Shown piece after piece: positions 37,346 through 49,189 of a DNA stretch of 64,000 bases (position 1 is the first letter of the stretch; each line of letters starts with the position of its first letter). Position numbers and translations under genes: made by a program. The notes beneath the pieces are model-generated. The model was not told the origin of the DNA. It ran no database searches and saw only the letters and a list, made by a program, of their open reading frames with translations. Where the stretch lies: positions 62,001 to 126,000 of the forward strand of contig JAOTOL010001317.1 in the NCBI GenBank assembly GCA_034440575.1, given 5' to 3'. This DNA is from Imbricaverruca yamaguchii. Taxonomy: Eukaryota > Arthropoda > Thecostraca > Neoverrucidae.

Positions 37346-38027
37346 CTCTGCGGTCATCCGTGCAGCGGCTATGCGAGCGCCAGAAATGCACCCCGCGGCG
37401 GGCCAGGCGCTTCACGTGTCACGTGACCTCAAAGAGTGAAGCGAGCACGGATGGTCGGCTCCGGTGTCCGCGGCTCCCCCGGGGTCGGGTGTCCCGGTGT
37501 GCCGTGGCTGATCCGCGGTTGACGCCTCGGTGCCCGTAGCGGGCGGCCGTCTGGCCGCGGCAGTCCGTTCGGTTCCGGTGCGACAGATGCGACTGGTGGT
37601 TCTTTTCAGCCGCAGGCTCGTGCTAACTTACCGCAGCAGGTGTGACGTGTAATCCCGTCTTAGTCACGTATTCCCCAGCCATGCGTGACAGACGATGAAT
37701 GCTTCTCTCGCACTCCCAAGCCTAGCTTAGCTCCACTGGAACCCAGTGGTGTTTTGAAAGAAGTTTGGCAGAAGAGCCGGTCTACACGAGGCTTTCATGG
37801 CCTTCATCTTTAGTCGTCTTTCAGGACTTTAATCTAACCGCTGCCTCGATCTGTTGCCTGACCTACTGGGAAGCCTCAGAGGGTCCCGATAGCTGATCCG
37901 TCGGCTGGTGTCGGTCTACTATACTCAGGGTGATCCTGCTATTCCGCCGGAATTCACGGCACCTGGTGTGCCGTCCCCAATGCACCGCTGACGTCATCCC
38001 CGACAGGTATAACCTGTACAGTACTGG
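37346..38027. other. Single-copy sequence, CpG-rich at first
   Basis: 37346-37650 is CpG-rich. The rest is mixed. No repeat or motif seen. Confidence 0.4.
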
Positions 38028-39300
38028 ATACCGCCCTCCTGATGTAAGGCATTGGAGACGGCCTCCTGATGTACAGCACTGGAGACCACCCTCCTGATGC
38101 ACAGCACTGGAGACCGTCCTTCTGATGTACAACACTGGAGACCGTCCTTCTGATGTACAACACTGGAGACCACCCTCCTGGTGCATAACACAGGAGATCG
38201 CCCTCTTGGTGTATAGCACAGGATATCGCCCTCCTGATGTACAGCACTGGAGACCGCCCTCTTGGTGTATAGCACAGGATATCGCCCTCTTGGTGTATAG
38301 CACAGGAGACCGCCCTCTTGGTGTATAGCACATGAGACCGCCCTCCTGATGTACAGCACTGGAGACTGCCCTCTTGGTGTATAGCACAGGATATCGCCCT
38401 CTTGGTGTATAGCACAGGAGACCGCCCTCTTGGTGTATAGCACAGGATATCGCCCTCTTGGTGTATAGCACAGGATATCGCCCTCTTGGTGTATAGCACA
38501 GGAGACCGCCCTCTTGGTGTATAGCACAGGATATCGCCCTCTTGGTGTATAGCACAGGAGACCGCCCTCTTGGTGTATAGCACAGGAGACCGCCCTCCTG
38601 ATGTACAGCACTGGAGACCGCCCTCTTGGTGTATAGCACAGGATATCGCCCTCTTGGTGTATAGCACAGGAGACCGCCCTCTTGGTGTATAGCACAGGAG
38701 ACCGCCCTCTTGGTGTATAGCACAGGGCATCGCCCTCTTGGTGTATAGCACAGGATATCGCCCTCTTGGTGTATAGCACAGGAGACCGCCCTCTTGGTGT
38801 ATAGCACAGGATATCGCCCTCTTGGTGTATAGCACAGGATATCGCCCTCTTGGTGTATAGCACAGGAGACCGCCCTCTTGGTGTATAGCACAGGATATCG
38901 CCCTCTTGGTGTATAGCACAGGAGACCGCCCTCTTGGTGTATAGCACAGGAGACCGCCCTCCTGATGTACAGCACTGGAGACCGCCCTCTTGGTGTATAG
39001 CACAGGATATCGCCCTCTTGGTGTATAGCACAGGAGACCGCCCTCTTGGTGTATAGCACAGGAGACCGCCCTCTTGGTGTATAGCACAGGACATCGCCCT
39101 CTTGGTGTATAGCACAGGAGACCGCCCTCTTGGTGTATAGCACAGGAGACCGCCCTCTTGGTGTATAGCACAGGACATCGCCCTCTTGGTGTATAGCACA
39201 GGAGACCGCCCTCTTGGTGTATAGCACAGGAGACCGCCCTCTTGGTGTATAGCACAGGAGACTGCCCTCCTGATGTATAGCACAGTAGATCGCCCTCCTA
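38028..39300. repeat. 28 bp minisatellite, about 45 copies, with a 364 bp higher-order repeat
   Basis: The core CTCTTGGTGTATAGCACAGG repeats every 28 bp. Unit types end GAGACCG, GATATCG or G(A/G)CATCG, or carry the variant CTGATGTACAGCACTGG. The order of types repeats as a 13-unit block: the CTGATGTACAG variants at 38597 and 38961 are exactly 364 bp apart and their neighbours follow the same order. Units at the left end (38028-38200) are more diverged. All three minus-strand frames are open (433-503 codons), while the plus strand has a TAG in each unit. I regard the frames as by-products. Confidence 0.97.
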
Positions 39301-41729
39301 ATTGAATCACGTAATAATCGACCATTGAAGGCACAATTGTTGAGATATGTCTGGTGGCCAGTGAAAGCAGACAATCACTTGGATTGACGGATCGGGAAGA
39401 AAACGCTCGTGAATCCTTCTTCCACTAACCTCGAGGGACCCCTGTGGTTCTAAAAATGTATGGACCTTCACGCTTGTCAAACTTTACAAATGGCTTTTTT
39501 TTTGGATGGCTTTGATTTATGTATTTAAGCAGGCAGTGTTCCTAAATTCCTAAATATGGTAGGATTCGACCATGGCTAGGGATCCCGGGTGGGACGGGAG
39601 GGGGTCCGTATCCCCCCTGACTTGGTACGCTGATGTTCATGGCAATTTTCCAAAACCACTCTGGAAATTTTCGGGCTCGGATACCTCCTGGGTTGATGAA
39701 AAATTTCCAGCTTTGGATTCCACGCTTCGAGGAACCCTTACGTGTAACGCTCCCCTTGGGCTATTTGCATCGTTCAATGAAAACACATTTCACCGCTCTC
39801 ACGCACAATTCACAATGCTTAGTATCGCATTTGAGGTATCAACTGGGAACAGATAATGCAACACAGCACGGGCGTAGGAACATGGGGCGTAGTAGCGAGA
39901 ACGCCTGCCCCCTCCCACAAATTAAAGGTTGGTGGGATACTGTCCCCCGAAAACCGTGTGATAACACCTTGCAACCAGCTACACGTCTCCTATGAGAAGA
40001 AATTATATTTTTTATAAATGTTTGGCATATATATAAAATAAAATATCCTTGAAAAAAAAACATTTTTAACCCGAAGTTTTGCACTCCATTTGATAGGATG
40101 ACTGCCAACAAACGAAAAAAAAATGTTGTATCTGAACCATTGATCTGTGTACCAATATAAAATGTGAGGGTTTAAAAAAATACTTGTGTACATTTCTGAC
40201 TTGTGTGGTCGAGCGGACCTGTCTTGAGAGTAGCGACGTCCCTGGGCGGCTGTCCACGTTAGACAGCGATTTCCATGTCTAACAGCAGCCTCTGATCACG
40301 ACTCAACTCGCTAAACACGTGCTGGTCGGCGTCTCCAATTCCCTTGACGGCGTGGAAAGAAAGCACAGGAACATTTGTTTTTTAACTGAGCAGAACATAA
40401 GCTATCTCACGGTTCCGTGGACGGCCTCGGACCAGTCGTACCATCATAGCTTCGGAATATCAGAGACAGAGCTCATTGAAGTGAAGCTGACACACAAGCC
40501 AGTATACTGACCTCTCCTGAGCCAAATCATACAGGCGGCAAATGTCTACTATATTTGCCTGCGTGGATCGAGGCCGTCACAGATAAGACGTTATGACCGC
40601 ACGCGTTCAAATGGATATCAATTCAGTTAGATGGCGAATGACCTTCTCATATTAAGGAGTGCAGTGAGAGACATATTCAGATCCAGGTTCGGAAACAACG
40701 GCAGCATGCTCTTCCTGAGAGAATGACGTCAGCTTTTCTACGAATGCTCTGTTTTTCCTACTGTCGAAATGCAGACCCAGCACTCATGACTGACGAAACA
40801 GATCGGCTCGTCGGCTGACTGCACTCACGGCATTCCTTTCCCGTAAAATATTTGCATCGGCAAAATACGTCGTACCATGTTCAGCTGCGCGTCCAATGTC
40901 GAGCTGGAACGCGTCAGCTGCTGCAGCAGTGGCCCTATTCAAGACGTGCAATCAATTAGCTGCCTACGCAATATTGTTCACCTCATCGAGGCTGCTCGTG
41001 CCTCGATAATGCTCGTGTAAACGGTACCTCCCAACGAGAGATAAAGGATGTGGTAGGACGCGTGTCAAAGGACATGTGTCAGCACTAAACACGACAGTGG
41101 TCGACACGACTGCCACCCTGGAGCGACTGCCGGTCCGGGGACGGATTACTTTCGGGAGCGCTGACACTTCGTTGGATGGGGGCGAGGTCCAGAGGGTTAA
41201 ACAGTATATTTTCACTTTAGAGGTTGAAACCTGTATGGGGAATGGGCAATTTATATCTTCTCAGCCACAGTCCGTTGAGGACGTACGTGTCACTGTGTTC
41301 TGGTGGCTCACCAAGCCGTAAATGCTTGTGAAAATATTAGTGGACTCTGCGGCATGGCAGGCCAAACAAAAAAGGATGGAATAGGGCCTGCGTACATGCG
41401 CAGGCTGGGTTGGTCATTGCCTTCGCAGTGATGACATATTTTTTGTTTGTTTATAGCTGGCAACCGAACACACGCCTTTATATCGTATGGTGTGCTTAGT
41501 TCCGTAAATAGTCACCATACCCGCGCTAGAGTCGCTCTCGGCACAGAATAAGACAAACTTCAACCGTCCCGCCCAACTAAAAGTTGTTTTAAAAGCACTT
41601 TTTTGTAGATACCTCGTGTTTGTGGCACGTGCGCCATAATATTGCATCGGTAGTTGTTATTGCGACAAGTACTTTGATGACACTAATGAGTATCTACATT
41701 TGGGAGTCGCCACGCTGGGGATAAGTTGA
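39301..41729. other. Single-copy sequence with a possible unclassified element at 39560-39990
   Basis: The stretch 39560-39990 opens with GGATCCCGGGTGGGACGGGAGGG-type sequence and a GGGGGTCCGTATCCCCCC imperfect palindrome, and later has CTCCCACAAATTAAAGG. It has the look of a short mobile element, but I found no terminal repeats or target duplication. The remainder (39990-41729) is single-copy with only short frames. Confidence 0.3.
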
Positions 41730-41915
41730 GCACGGGTAGTCTAGTGTAAGTTGCCCGTCTTACAATCTAAAAATTGTGGGTTCCAGTATCAACTGTCGCT
41801 ACCCTTCAACCGCGGACAATCGGTGTGGGAGATTGGCGACGCTACATGACTCAACGTCCGACGTGTCGTAAAACCAACAACCACCACCTGGTGATATGTT
41901 GCATCGTGGAGGCCA
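41730..41915 (+). mobile_element. tRNA-derived SINE-like element
   Basis: TAGTCTAGTGTAAG (from 41736) fits an RNA polymerase III A box and GGTTCCAGTATC (from 41779) a slightly decayed B box. The 43 bp spacing is close to that of a tRNA gene. Between them GCCCGTCTTACAATCTAAAA resembles a tRNA anticodon region. The body runs through CGACGTGTCGTAAAACCAAC and ends in a CCA-rich tail near 41890-41915, a form typical of invertebrate SINEs. It does not match the SINE-like head at 31126 outside the boxes. Confidence 0.62.
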
Positions 41916-42284
41916 CTCGAAATAACATGACATCTGTCCAGTGCATCGGAAAACCCTAAGGTTCACACGGGAGACCCTTGAACTCAAATTTAAAATGGCT
42001 TTCTCACGATGAAACCCTCAAACATCGGCGTTGCATGCGGCCCCGGAATCAGAGACGCAGCCAGGAATTTGTCCAGAGAGGGTCGTACGCAGGAATTTGA
42101 TTTGTACGAGGAGTCAAACCAATTCATAAAAGTACAAAGGTTCCCGGAATTGCGCCAAGTTGTTTTCGAAATGATCCTAGTTATAGTAAACAAATCAGAC
42201 CCTCCGGAGGATGTCCGTCCGAACATACCTTCACTTTATTCAAGTTGCCATATTTCGACCAGTTTGTGGGGCCTATCTAGCTTC
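41916..42284. other. Single-copy sequence, no feature seen
   Basis: A 93-codon plus-strand frame (42009-42290) has ordinary composition and no motif I recognise. Confidence 0.35.
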
Positions 42285-42830
42285 AAGTGACACCTCCAAC
42301 TGTCAGGGGCCATCCTGTTACCAGCCAGTCCTCAAAGCCCCGGGAGCCCTGATGGGCCCTTAAATTACTAAAAGTCCCTCATGAGTTATTTTGGCCTTTG
42401 GGCGCCTCAACTATTATGGTCATATTGCGCCCACCATATTGCGTTCATGAAATTGTTCAAATTCTCTTATCCCTCCAGACCCCAGGAATCCTTCAAACTC
42501 TAAGAGCACTGACCTTCCAGGAGCCATCCAACCTTTGTAGGAGCGATCGAACTCCATGGGGCCCATACAGCTCAAGGGAGTCCTCCGGCAGCAAGAGGCC
42601 CTCCTATTACAAAGGTCCCTCCAGTTTCAAGGTCCTGTTCCTAGCCGGGCCTCGAAAACTCCCAGAGAACCTTATCGATCTTAAAGGTGTCATACAGCAA
42701 AGCTACCAGGGGCCCTCAAGACGTCAAGGTATGTACTATGGATTTCAAGAGGCCCTTCCCTACAATGGGCCCCTCTAGCTTCAAGTGGCCATCCAGTTCC
42801 AATGAGCCTTGAACGTAGAAGTACTCCAGA
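42285..42830. repeat. Cryptic degenerate repeat rich in CTCAAG/GGCCC words
   Basis: Words such as TAGCTTCAAGTG (42278 and 42777), AGGTCCCTCCAG, GGGGCCATCC, GGGCCCATAC and AAGAGGCCCT recur without a fixed period. The style resembles the decayed array at 8530-9720, which has GGCTCTCAAGGG and AGGGGCCCTTTCC. It is probably an old, scrambled tandem repeat. I cannot define a unit. Confidence 0.45.
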
Positions 42831-43639
42831 ATGCCGAAAGCAGCCCTGGGAGCTCAAGAGCATAAGCCTGATCTAAACTTTGATGTATCAAAGTTGTTTG
42901 TTGAAGAGTGCGGTGTCGCCCTAAAAAGGTTTGTCGTCAAGATAAAAGCCATATCCAACCATCCGGGAGGGGGTAGGGTTAAGACTATTGCAGCCGCCTC
43001 TGGCCGCGCCACTGTCGAAAACCCACAGAAAGCTGCAGCCAAAATCCATCCGTACAAGCCGAACCATCGCAATAACATAATAGTAATTTAGGATTCTTCT
43101 GGAAAGCAAAGCAAGAGTTAAGATGAAACTGAAGGCTTGCAACCAAGTAACGATCCTAACTGGCAAATTTCGTGGGCAGAATCACCCCTGCAGGAACTGG
43201 AAAATGTGCCTTAGGTTCTCAATTTTCCCGAAATGTTCGATGGCCTCCACAGAAGTTATCACACAAGGGCGGGGACCAGATGCGTTTGCCTGGCCAACAT
43301 TTGACAGGTGGACAGCCTCCTGGCCTCCCAGTCCAGTCGCCCTTGCCGCTGATGTTCGGCGCACCCTGACTTTCTCCGGCATAGTTGTCACCACGCGGCT
43401 GGGTTCCGGCGCGATGACCACGCAGCGGCCGGGCCAACAGCGCCGATGCCGCTATATTGACACGGCCACACAACTCCGCAGCACGTGGTAAATACGCCGA
43501 CGCTCTACATGCACCCCCGGCTCGCAGAGTCAACAAACAGCGCCGACGGACGGCACGCTGCGCGCCCGGCACGCTGGGCGGAACCTTCCCGAGAAGCCTC
43601 CAGGGGCTGCTGAACTGGACATGCCGCTGACGCCCCCGC
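42831..43639. other. Single-copy sequence with an unidentified 86-codon frame
   Basis: A plus-strand frame at 42831-43091 (ATG to TAG) is Lys/Ala/Val-rich with protein-like composition. The opposite strand is open over the same interval, and I recognise no family. 43290-43640 is CpG-rich and single-copy. Confidence 0.3.
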
Positions 43640-44090
43640 ACTATGGACATGCTAGACAACGAGGAGTCGCGAGACTCGGACGTTCTCGTGCTGTCGTATT
43701 ATGGACATTCTGGACGGCAGAGAGTCGCTAAACTCTTACGTCCTCGTGCTGTCATATTATGGACATGCTGGACGGCAGAGTCGCGAGACTCTGAAGTCCT
43801 CCTGCTGTCGTATTATGGACATGCTGGACGATGAGGAGTGGCTAGACTCTGACGTCCTCGTGATGTAGCACTATGGAAATGCTGAACGACGAGGAATCGC
43901 TAGACTCTGACGTCCTCGTGCTGTCGCACTATGAACATGCTGTCCAACGAGGAGTCGGTAGACTCTGACATTCTCGTGCTGTCACGCTAGGGGACATGCT
44001 CCTGGACGACAAGGAGTCACCGGATTCCCTGAAGTTCTCATATTATCACACTAGACATAGACATACTGAAAGACGAGGAGTCCACGGCCT
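43640..44090. repeat. 58 bp minisatellite, 7-8 diverged copies
   Basis: TATGGACATGCTGGACGACG followed by GAGGAGTCGCTAGACTCTG and CGTCCTCGTGCTGTCG repeats about every 58 bp. Copies show indels of 1-4 bp. In one frame single units read as an acidic stretch (Met-Asp-Met-Leu-Asp, Glu-Glu-Ser), but the 58 bp period shifts frame each copy, so no continuous acidic protein results. Confidence 0.92.
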
Positions 44091-45160
44091 CGATCCGGAG
44101 CTAGCGAGTCGTGTTGTGGAAGGAATCCTGCTTTCCGATGGAATCGCCTGTCGCCTTCGCGCTACTAACATCTCTGTCGCTTGTCTCTATGTGCTGAGAG
44201 GCGCAAGAATCTCACTGCGACGTTCTAGGTGTCACCAATGTTTAGCGCTAATTGTTAATCACATTAGTCGATGGTGCTTCCACCCGCTATCGGTCGGAAA
44301 ATCATTGGCCACTATGAGCGAACAGCCCTAACCAGGGCTTGGGCCTGGGGATGGTTCGACTGCATTGGCTTAGCAGGGCTGTGGTTTCGTATCTTTTTGT
44401 GGTTACCTCGCAACGACAAACCAAAGATCAAGGATCGACCGACAGATCAATGGGCACATCATTCTGGAAGAGGAAACATCCTAAACACGTCAAAGTTTTA
44501 AAATGTCGTTCATTGCCCATGTATTGTTTGGGATGGAAATGCATTCAGGCACTGATGTCTGTTGTGCGTGAGTCCCATGTGTTCTATGTGTACTAGACTT
44601 TCAGCGAATTTTGGCATAATTCGCTTCTCGTGGATTGAGCCCCAGTTCTATCTGATCATCTGCATCGTACCTTTAGATACAACACGCAAAATGGCATGAA
44701 ACTAAGATTACAATGCTATGGATGTAGATGGATATAGGTGATGCATGTAGCTGCTCACTGGTGATCATGCTCATCGGTGCAGAATGACGTGGGCTTATTC
44801 TCTGAACGAGGCTGTGAATGTCCTCATTATATCCGTGATGTACTCCTTGACCTCCTACTCTTGTGTGGGAGGCGGACCATTTCCGCTCATTCCAGGTGGA
44901 ACTTCTTCTTGATCAGATTGGGGACCTTCATATTTCGTCTTCTGCCATTTCGGCAACATGAGTTCTCCGTGTAGCATTGACCTTTACTTACCCTCCCCAT
45001 TCTCACGGTCTGAGATACCTAGTCCTCCGCGCTGCTCCCCTTCACCCCAACCAGCCGGCCCTCGTGATGCAGCTAGTAAATCTGCCCGACCCATTAGCCA
45101 GGGAGGCAAACACGGCGGTCTAGTGCCTCGGAGATGTCTCGGACACGGATCAGTGCAGTC
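44091..45160. other. Single-copy sequence, no feature seen
   Basis: Mixed composition. Plus-strand frames of 76-111 codons (43996-44596) show no recognised motif. Confidence 0.4.
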
Positions 45161-46105
45161 TACTGCCCCTGGCACCTGGACAGTCACACGACACAGAGGT
45201 GCTGCCCTGGCACCTGTGGTGTCACGACACAGAGGTGCTGCCCTGGCAACCGGACAGTCACGACGCAGAGGTGCTGCCCCTGGCACCTGGACAGTCACGG
45301 CACAGAGATGCTGCCCCTGGCACCTGGACAGTCACGGCACAGAGGTGCTGCCCCTGGCACCTGGACGGTCACGGTACAGAGGTGCTACCCTGGCACCTGG
45401 ACAGTCACGACACAGATGTGCCGCCCCTGGCACCTGTGCGGTCACGACACAGATGTGCCGCCCCTGGCACCTGGACAGTCACAGCACAGAGGTGCTGCCC
45501 CTGGCACCTGGACAGTCACGGCACAGAGGTGCTGCCCCTGGCACCTGGACAGTCACGACACAGAGGTGCTACCCTGACACCTGGACGGTCGCGACACAGA
45601 GGTGCCGCCCTGTCACCTGGGCGGCCACGGCACAGAGGTGCTGCCTTGGCACCTGGACAGTCACGACACAGAGGTGCTGCCCTGGCACCTGGACAGTCAC
45701 GACACAGAGGTGCTGCCCTGGCACCTGGACAGTCACGACACAGAGGTGCTGCCCTGGCACCTGGACGGTCACGGCACAGAGGTGCTGCCCTGGCACCTGG
45801 ACGGTCACGACACAGAGGTGCTGCCCTGGCACCTGGACAGTCACGGCACAGAGGTGCCGCCCCTGGCACCTGGACAGTCACGACACATAGGTGCTGCCCT
45901 GGCACCTGGACAGTCACGACACAGAGGTGCTACCCTGGCACCTGGACAGTCACGGCACAGAGGTGCTACCCTGGCACCTGGACAGTCACGGCACAGAGGT
46001 GCCGCCCCTGGCACCTGGACAGTCACGACACAGAGGTGCTGCCCTGGCACCTGGACAGTCACGACACGGAGGTGCTGCCCTGGCACCTGGACGGTCACGA
46101 GCACG
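45161..46105. repeat. 36/37 bp minisatellite, about 26 copies
   Basis: The core CCTGGCACCTGGACAGTCAC recurs. Units with GCTGCCCTGG are 36 bp and those with GCTGCCCCTGG 37 bp, so copies differ by a single C. Other variants are GACAGTC/GACGGTC and CACGACA/CACGGCA. The one-base length variant shifts frame between blocks, so by-product frames (up to 325 codons) overlap in several registers on both strands. Confidence 0.96.
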
Positions 46106-47499
46106 GCAGGCGTCACGGAACAGAGGTGTTGCCTTGGTGTCCGAGCATCCCTGGTGCCAAACACATGAGCACATGAACACAAGCGTGCCACCACAAACGC
46201 AGAGACTCCGCGTTGTTGCCCACGAATTACCTTATACTTATTCGTATGATCCGCATCAGCCTGGCTTCGAAACTAACAAGTTACTTACGTTGCGCATTAG
46301 CCTAACATATTACCAATCCTACTTCCATTTAATATTCCGATGTATTCACAAGAACCGATCACGTTGCATGTAGCAAATGGGCGATTCCTTTTTAATTTGA
46401 TTTCACTTGAAGTGAAGTGAAATCGGTGGGGAGAATGACTGATTTGCATGTTTATAATCTGGAGGCGGTTGACTCAGACTGGCATGTGCCATGCAGTGAT
46501 GGCGAGAGGTGACTCGTTCATGCGCCAGTGGGATGAGGAGCTCGATCCAATATTTTTCACCGTGAAAGCCTAGCTCTGTGCTATGGGTTGTGTGAGTACT
46601 GGCATTGTGCACCATGACGCTGTAGCCATGCCGCTGTCCTGGTGCACGGCTGCGGTGGGCAGTCGGCTGTCCTCGGACGATGGCACGCGCCGCAGGGGGT
46701 AACCCTCAGTGCGCGTCACAGCCGTGCGCCAGCCAACACAGCCAAGCGTCTCGTCACGTCACGTCACGGTGCACCGCGCTGTCACAGACGGGCGCCACCA
46801 GACGTCTGGCGCGCTCCCGCCGTGATTTGCGACCACCGGTTGATCGCGCCTCCTAGTGTCACAGATCGTGGCGCAGCGCTCAGGGTGCGGTCCCCCGGTC
46901 GTAAACTGTTGGCCGCTTATCTGGCGCCGTCGGCTCGCAGCCACATTGCTGTGGCGTGTCGACCGCACGGGCCCAGCAAACCCCTGGCGGCAACCGGCGG
47001 CAACTGAGAGGAACCAGGCGAGCCGTCAGCGCCCGACAAAACAATATGTAGACCACCCGCGACTACATCGGCCTTATTATCTGCAATCAAAGCGCCTGTC
47101 CGGACGGGATCTCCCGGGGTTTTTCGCCTACGGCTATGGTAATGGTAGATCAAGCCAAGGTGCTGCACTACAGGCAGACAGCCTTCCCGTATACTGGCCA
47201 CCGGAGACAAATCGCAGGGTGCAAACTTATGGATGGCCTTGAAGCGCCAGGCATCTGCATCAATAAATTAGCCAAGCACGTTGTAAATCACGTGTAATTG
47301 CATCGACTGGGTCCTCCGGGGTGGCAAGCTGCATATATACAGCCTGGTATGTCCCATTCAGGACAACATGCGATACATCATGTAGACGTATGCTCACATT
47401 GCTCTTATTTAAAGGGGGCCTGCCGTTTTCCGTAGCCTTGATCACCTAATTAGCACACATTTGCCACAGCCATCACGAGTCTTCGTGCGCCGACTGGTT
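46106..47499. other. Single-copy sequence; weak cadherin-like fragment on the minus strand
   Basis: 46640-47050 is CpG-rich. A 61-codon minus-strand frame (47260-47445) begins with IKATENGRPPLNKSNVSIRL, which resembles the end of a cadherin repeat (A-x-D/E-N-G-x-P-x-L, then a V-x-I strand). The residues after it do not give the usual DVNDN calcium motif, and no second repeat is visible. It may be chance or an exon relic. A 10 bp-arm hairpin (GATTTCACTT, 6 nt loop) lies at 46399-46424. Confidence 0.25.
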
Positions 47500-47690
47500 G
47501 CATGTGAATATGGCAGGGGCGCCACACAGAACAGTCTGCCAGAGGGAATGACGACCGCCACATAGGAATATATCGCAGGGGCTCGATACAGAACAGTCTG
47601 CCAGAGGAAGTGACGTCTGTCACATAGGAATATGGCAGGGGCACGACACAGAACAGGCGTCTGGAAAAGGGAGTGACGACCGCCACATGC
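47500..47690. repeat. ~60 bp tandem repeat, 3 copies
   Basis: GAATATGGCAGGGGC followed by ACACAGAACAGTCTGCCAGA and GACGACCGCCACAT recurs with GAATA at 47507, 47566 and 47628, that is 59 and 62 bp apart. Confidence 0.88.
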
Positions 47691-47736
47691 TGGCTGCCGA
47701 CCTCAGCCGTGACCTAACACGATATAGCCCCCCCCC

Positions 47737-47795
47737 CCCCCACCCCACCCCCACACACACTCACCCACACAACACCCCACCCACCCGCACGTTGC
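47737..47795. repeat. C-rich low-complexity tract
   Basis: A run of about 15 C is followed by ACCCC, CACACA and CACCCA words. Its reverse strand is G-rich and could form quadruplex structures. Confidence 0.9.
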
Positions 47796-48469
47796 AGGCT
47801 GACAATGAAGCACACTTGATCGCCAGTACCTCTGTTTGACGTCACGCACCACTTCGTTGAGGCTGCACTGAAGTTTCCATCCACAAAACACGTCCTGTTT
47901 AGATCCAGGGGTGTTAATCAGACTCCACCTCCTGTGTAATGCCCTTGGTTGATCTGAAGCGTGTTCTAGAAGTTGGTTTGGCCCGTATAGCTGTTTATTT
48001 CCTACATAATTGCATAACATCTGCACAGCATCACCCTACGCCACACACCGTAGCAATTCAGTTAATAAGACTACCACAAACCGCCTGTATCCCGAGCTTC
48101 AACGACTTGATATTGGTGCATTGCACCGTCCATCATATTAATTAAACATATCTGCGGCGGAATGCCGGCGCAGTAATAATGCGTTCGGCCATTCAGTTCA
48201 TTATAAGGAAAGTCTTAATTAGGTTAGGGGCGTGGTGCGACCTTCATTTCATCCCTGGCCTCGCCCAACCGGACCAATGGTGCACTTTGTAAGCTGCCGA
48301 CCACGCCATCGTTTTCGCGAAAGATCGTTAATCGGCTTATAGACTAGAGTATATTTGCCAGCAGTTCTGGCCACGGCAGTAGAGTTATTGTGAGTGTCGG
48401 GACGAAATCCATCGTCTCAGAAGAGAATCAATCACACGTGGTTATACCTAATAGGGATGGTATAGATGG
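47796..48469. other. Single-copy sequence, no feature seen
   Basis: Mixed composition, short frames only, no repeats. Confidence 0.4.
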
Positions 48470-48615
48470 CGACAAGGAGTGCGAGAAAGTGATTGAGAAA
48501 CTTGGAGATAAATAGATGGAAATACAGAGAGGGACAGCAGGAGAGAAAGATGGAGGGATAGGGAAACGAGGAAGGGAGAGAGAAAGATAACTAGAGAGAG
48601 GAGAGAGGCTGAAGG
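48470..48615. repeat. Purine-rich GA tract, ~145 bp
   Basis: The plus strand here is largely A and G, with GAGAG, GGGA and AGAAAG words and few pyrimidines, especially from 48526 to 48606. It has no fixed period. Near-mirror purine tracts of this type can form triplex DNA. Confidence 0.8.
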
Positions 48616-49189
48616 TGATAGCTACGTTTATATCATTGTCAGGACATGAACAGTCACAATGAAACCTTAAACTCCAATACGTTCATTTTTAACCTCAGTT
48701 TTGAAGCATAAATGCCTTTATGACTATATTTTGAGACTTCAGAAACTTCAGCTGACCATCCTAATGAAGATTTTCTATGTTCCTTCCCCACTGCTTCCTG
48801 TGTGAGAATTTATGAACGCCTGGAAAGATTATTGGTATGAGGAGACGAATCTGAAGCCGATTCTTCCCATGCAAGGCAAAGACTTGCTGCTCAATTTGTG
48901 AAGGTGTAGATGATGCATTTTTATCACAAAATGCACAGAAGCATCCATTTCTGAGGTGGGGTATGCAGCGGCGCTGCTCCTATCCTAGCAAGAAGTCTGG
49001 AGGACGAAGAACAGCGTCGGCAGCAACCAGTTATCATCACCAGCATGAAGAAAACAGGCATCGTATGCACCATGTAAGATGATTGTACAGTTTTCCAACT
49101 GGAATGGGCGTAATCTTAATTAGTCGCTATTCTAGTGAGGCGGACGAGCATATGTTCAGTGAGTCTCCAGTGATCGGCCCAAGCCACGC
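48616..49189. other. Single-copy sequence, no feature seen
   Basis: No repeat. A plus-strand stretch around 48940-49070 is open for about 60 codons without an ATG and is not recognisable. Confidence 0.35.

Noticed and set aside
37863..39374. Three overlapping minus-strand frames of 433-503 codons
   Set aside because: The 28 bp unit has no stop on the minus strand and shifts frame each copy. The three frames are readings of the same repeat.
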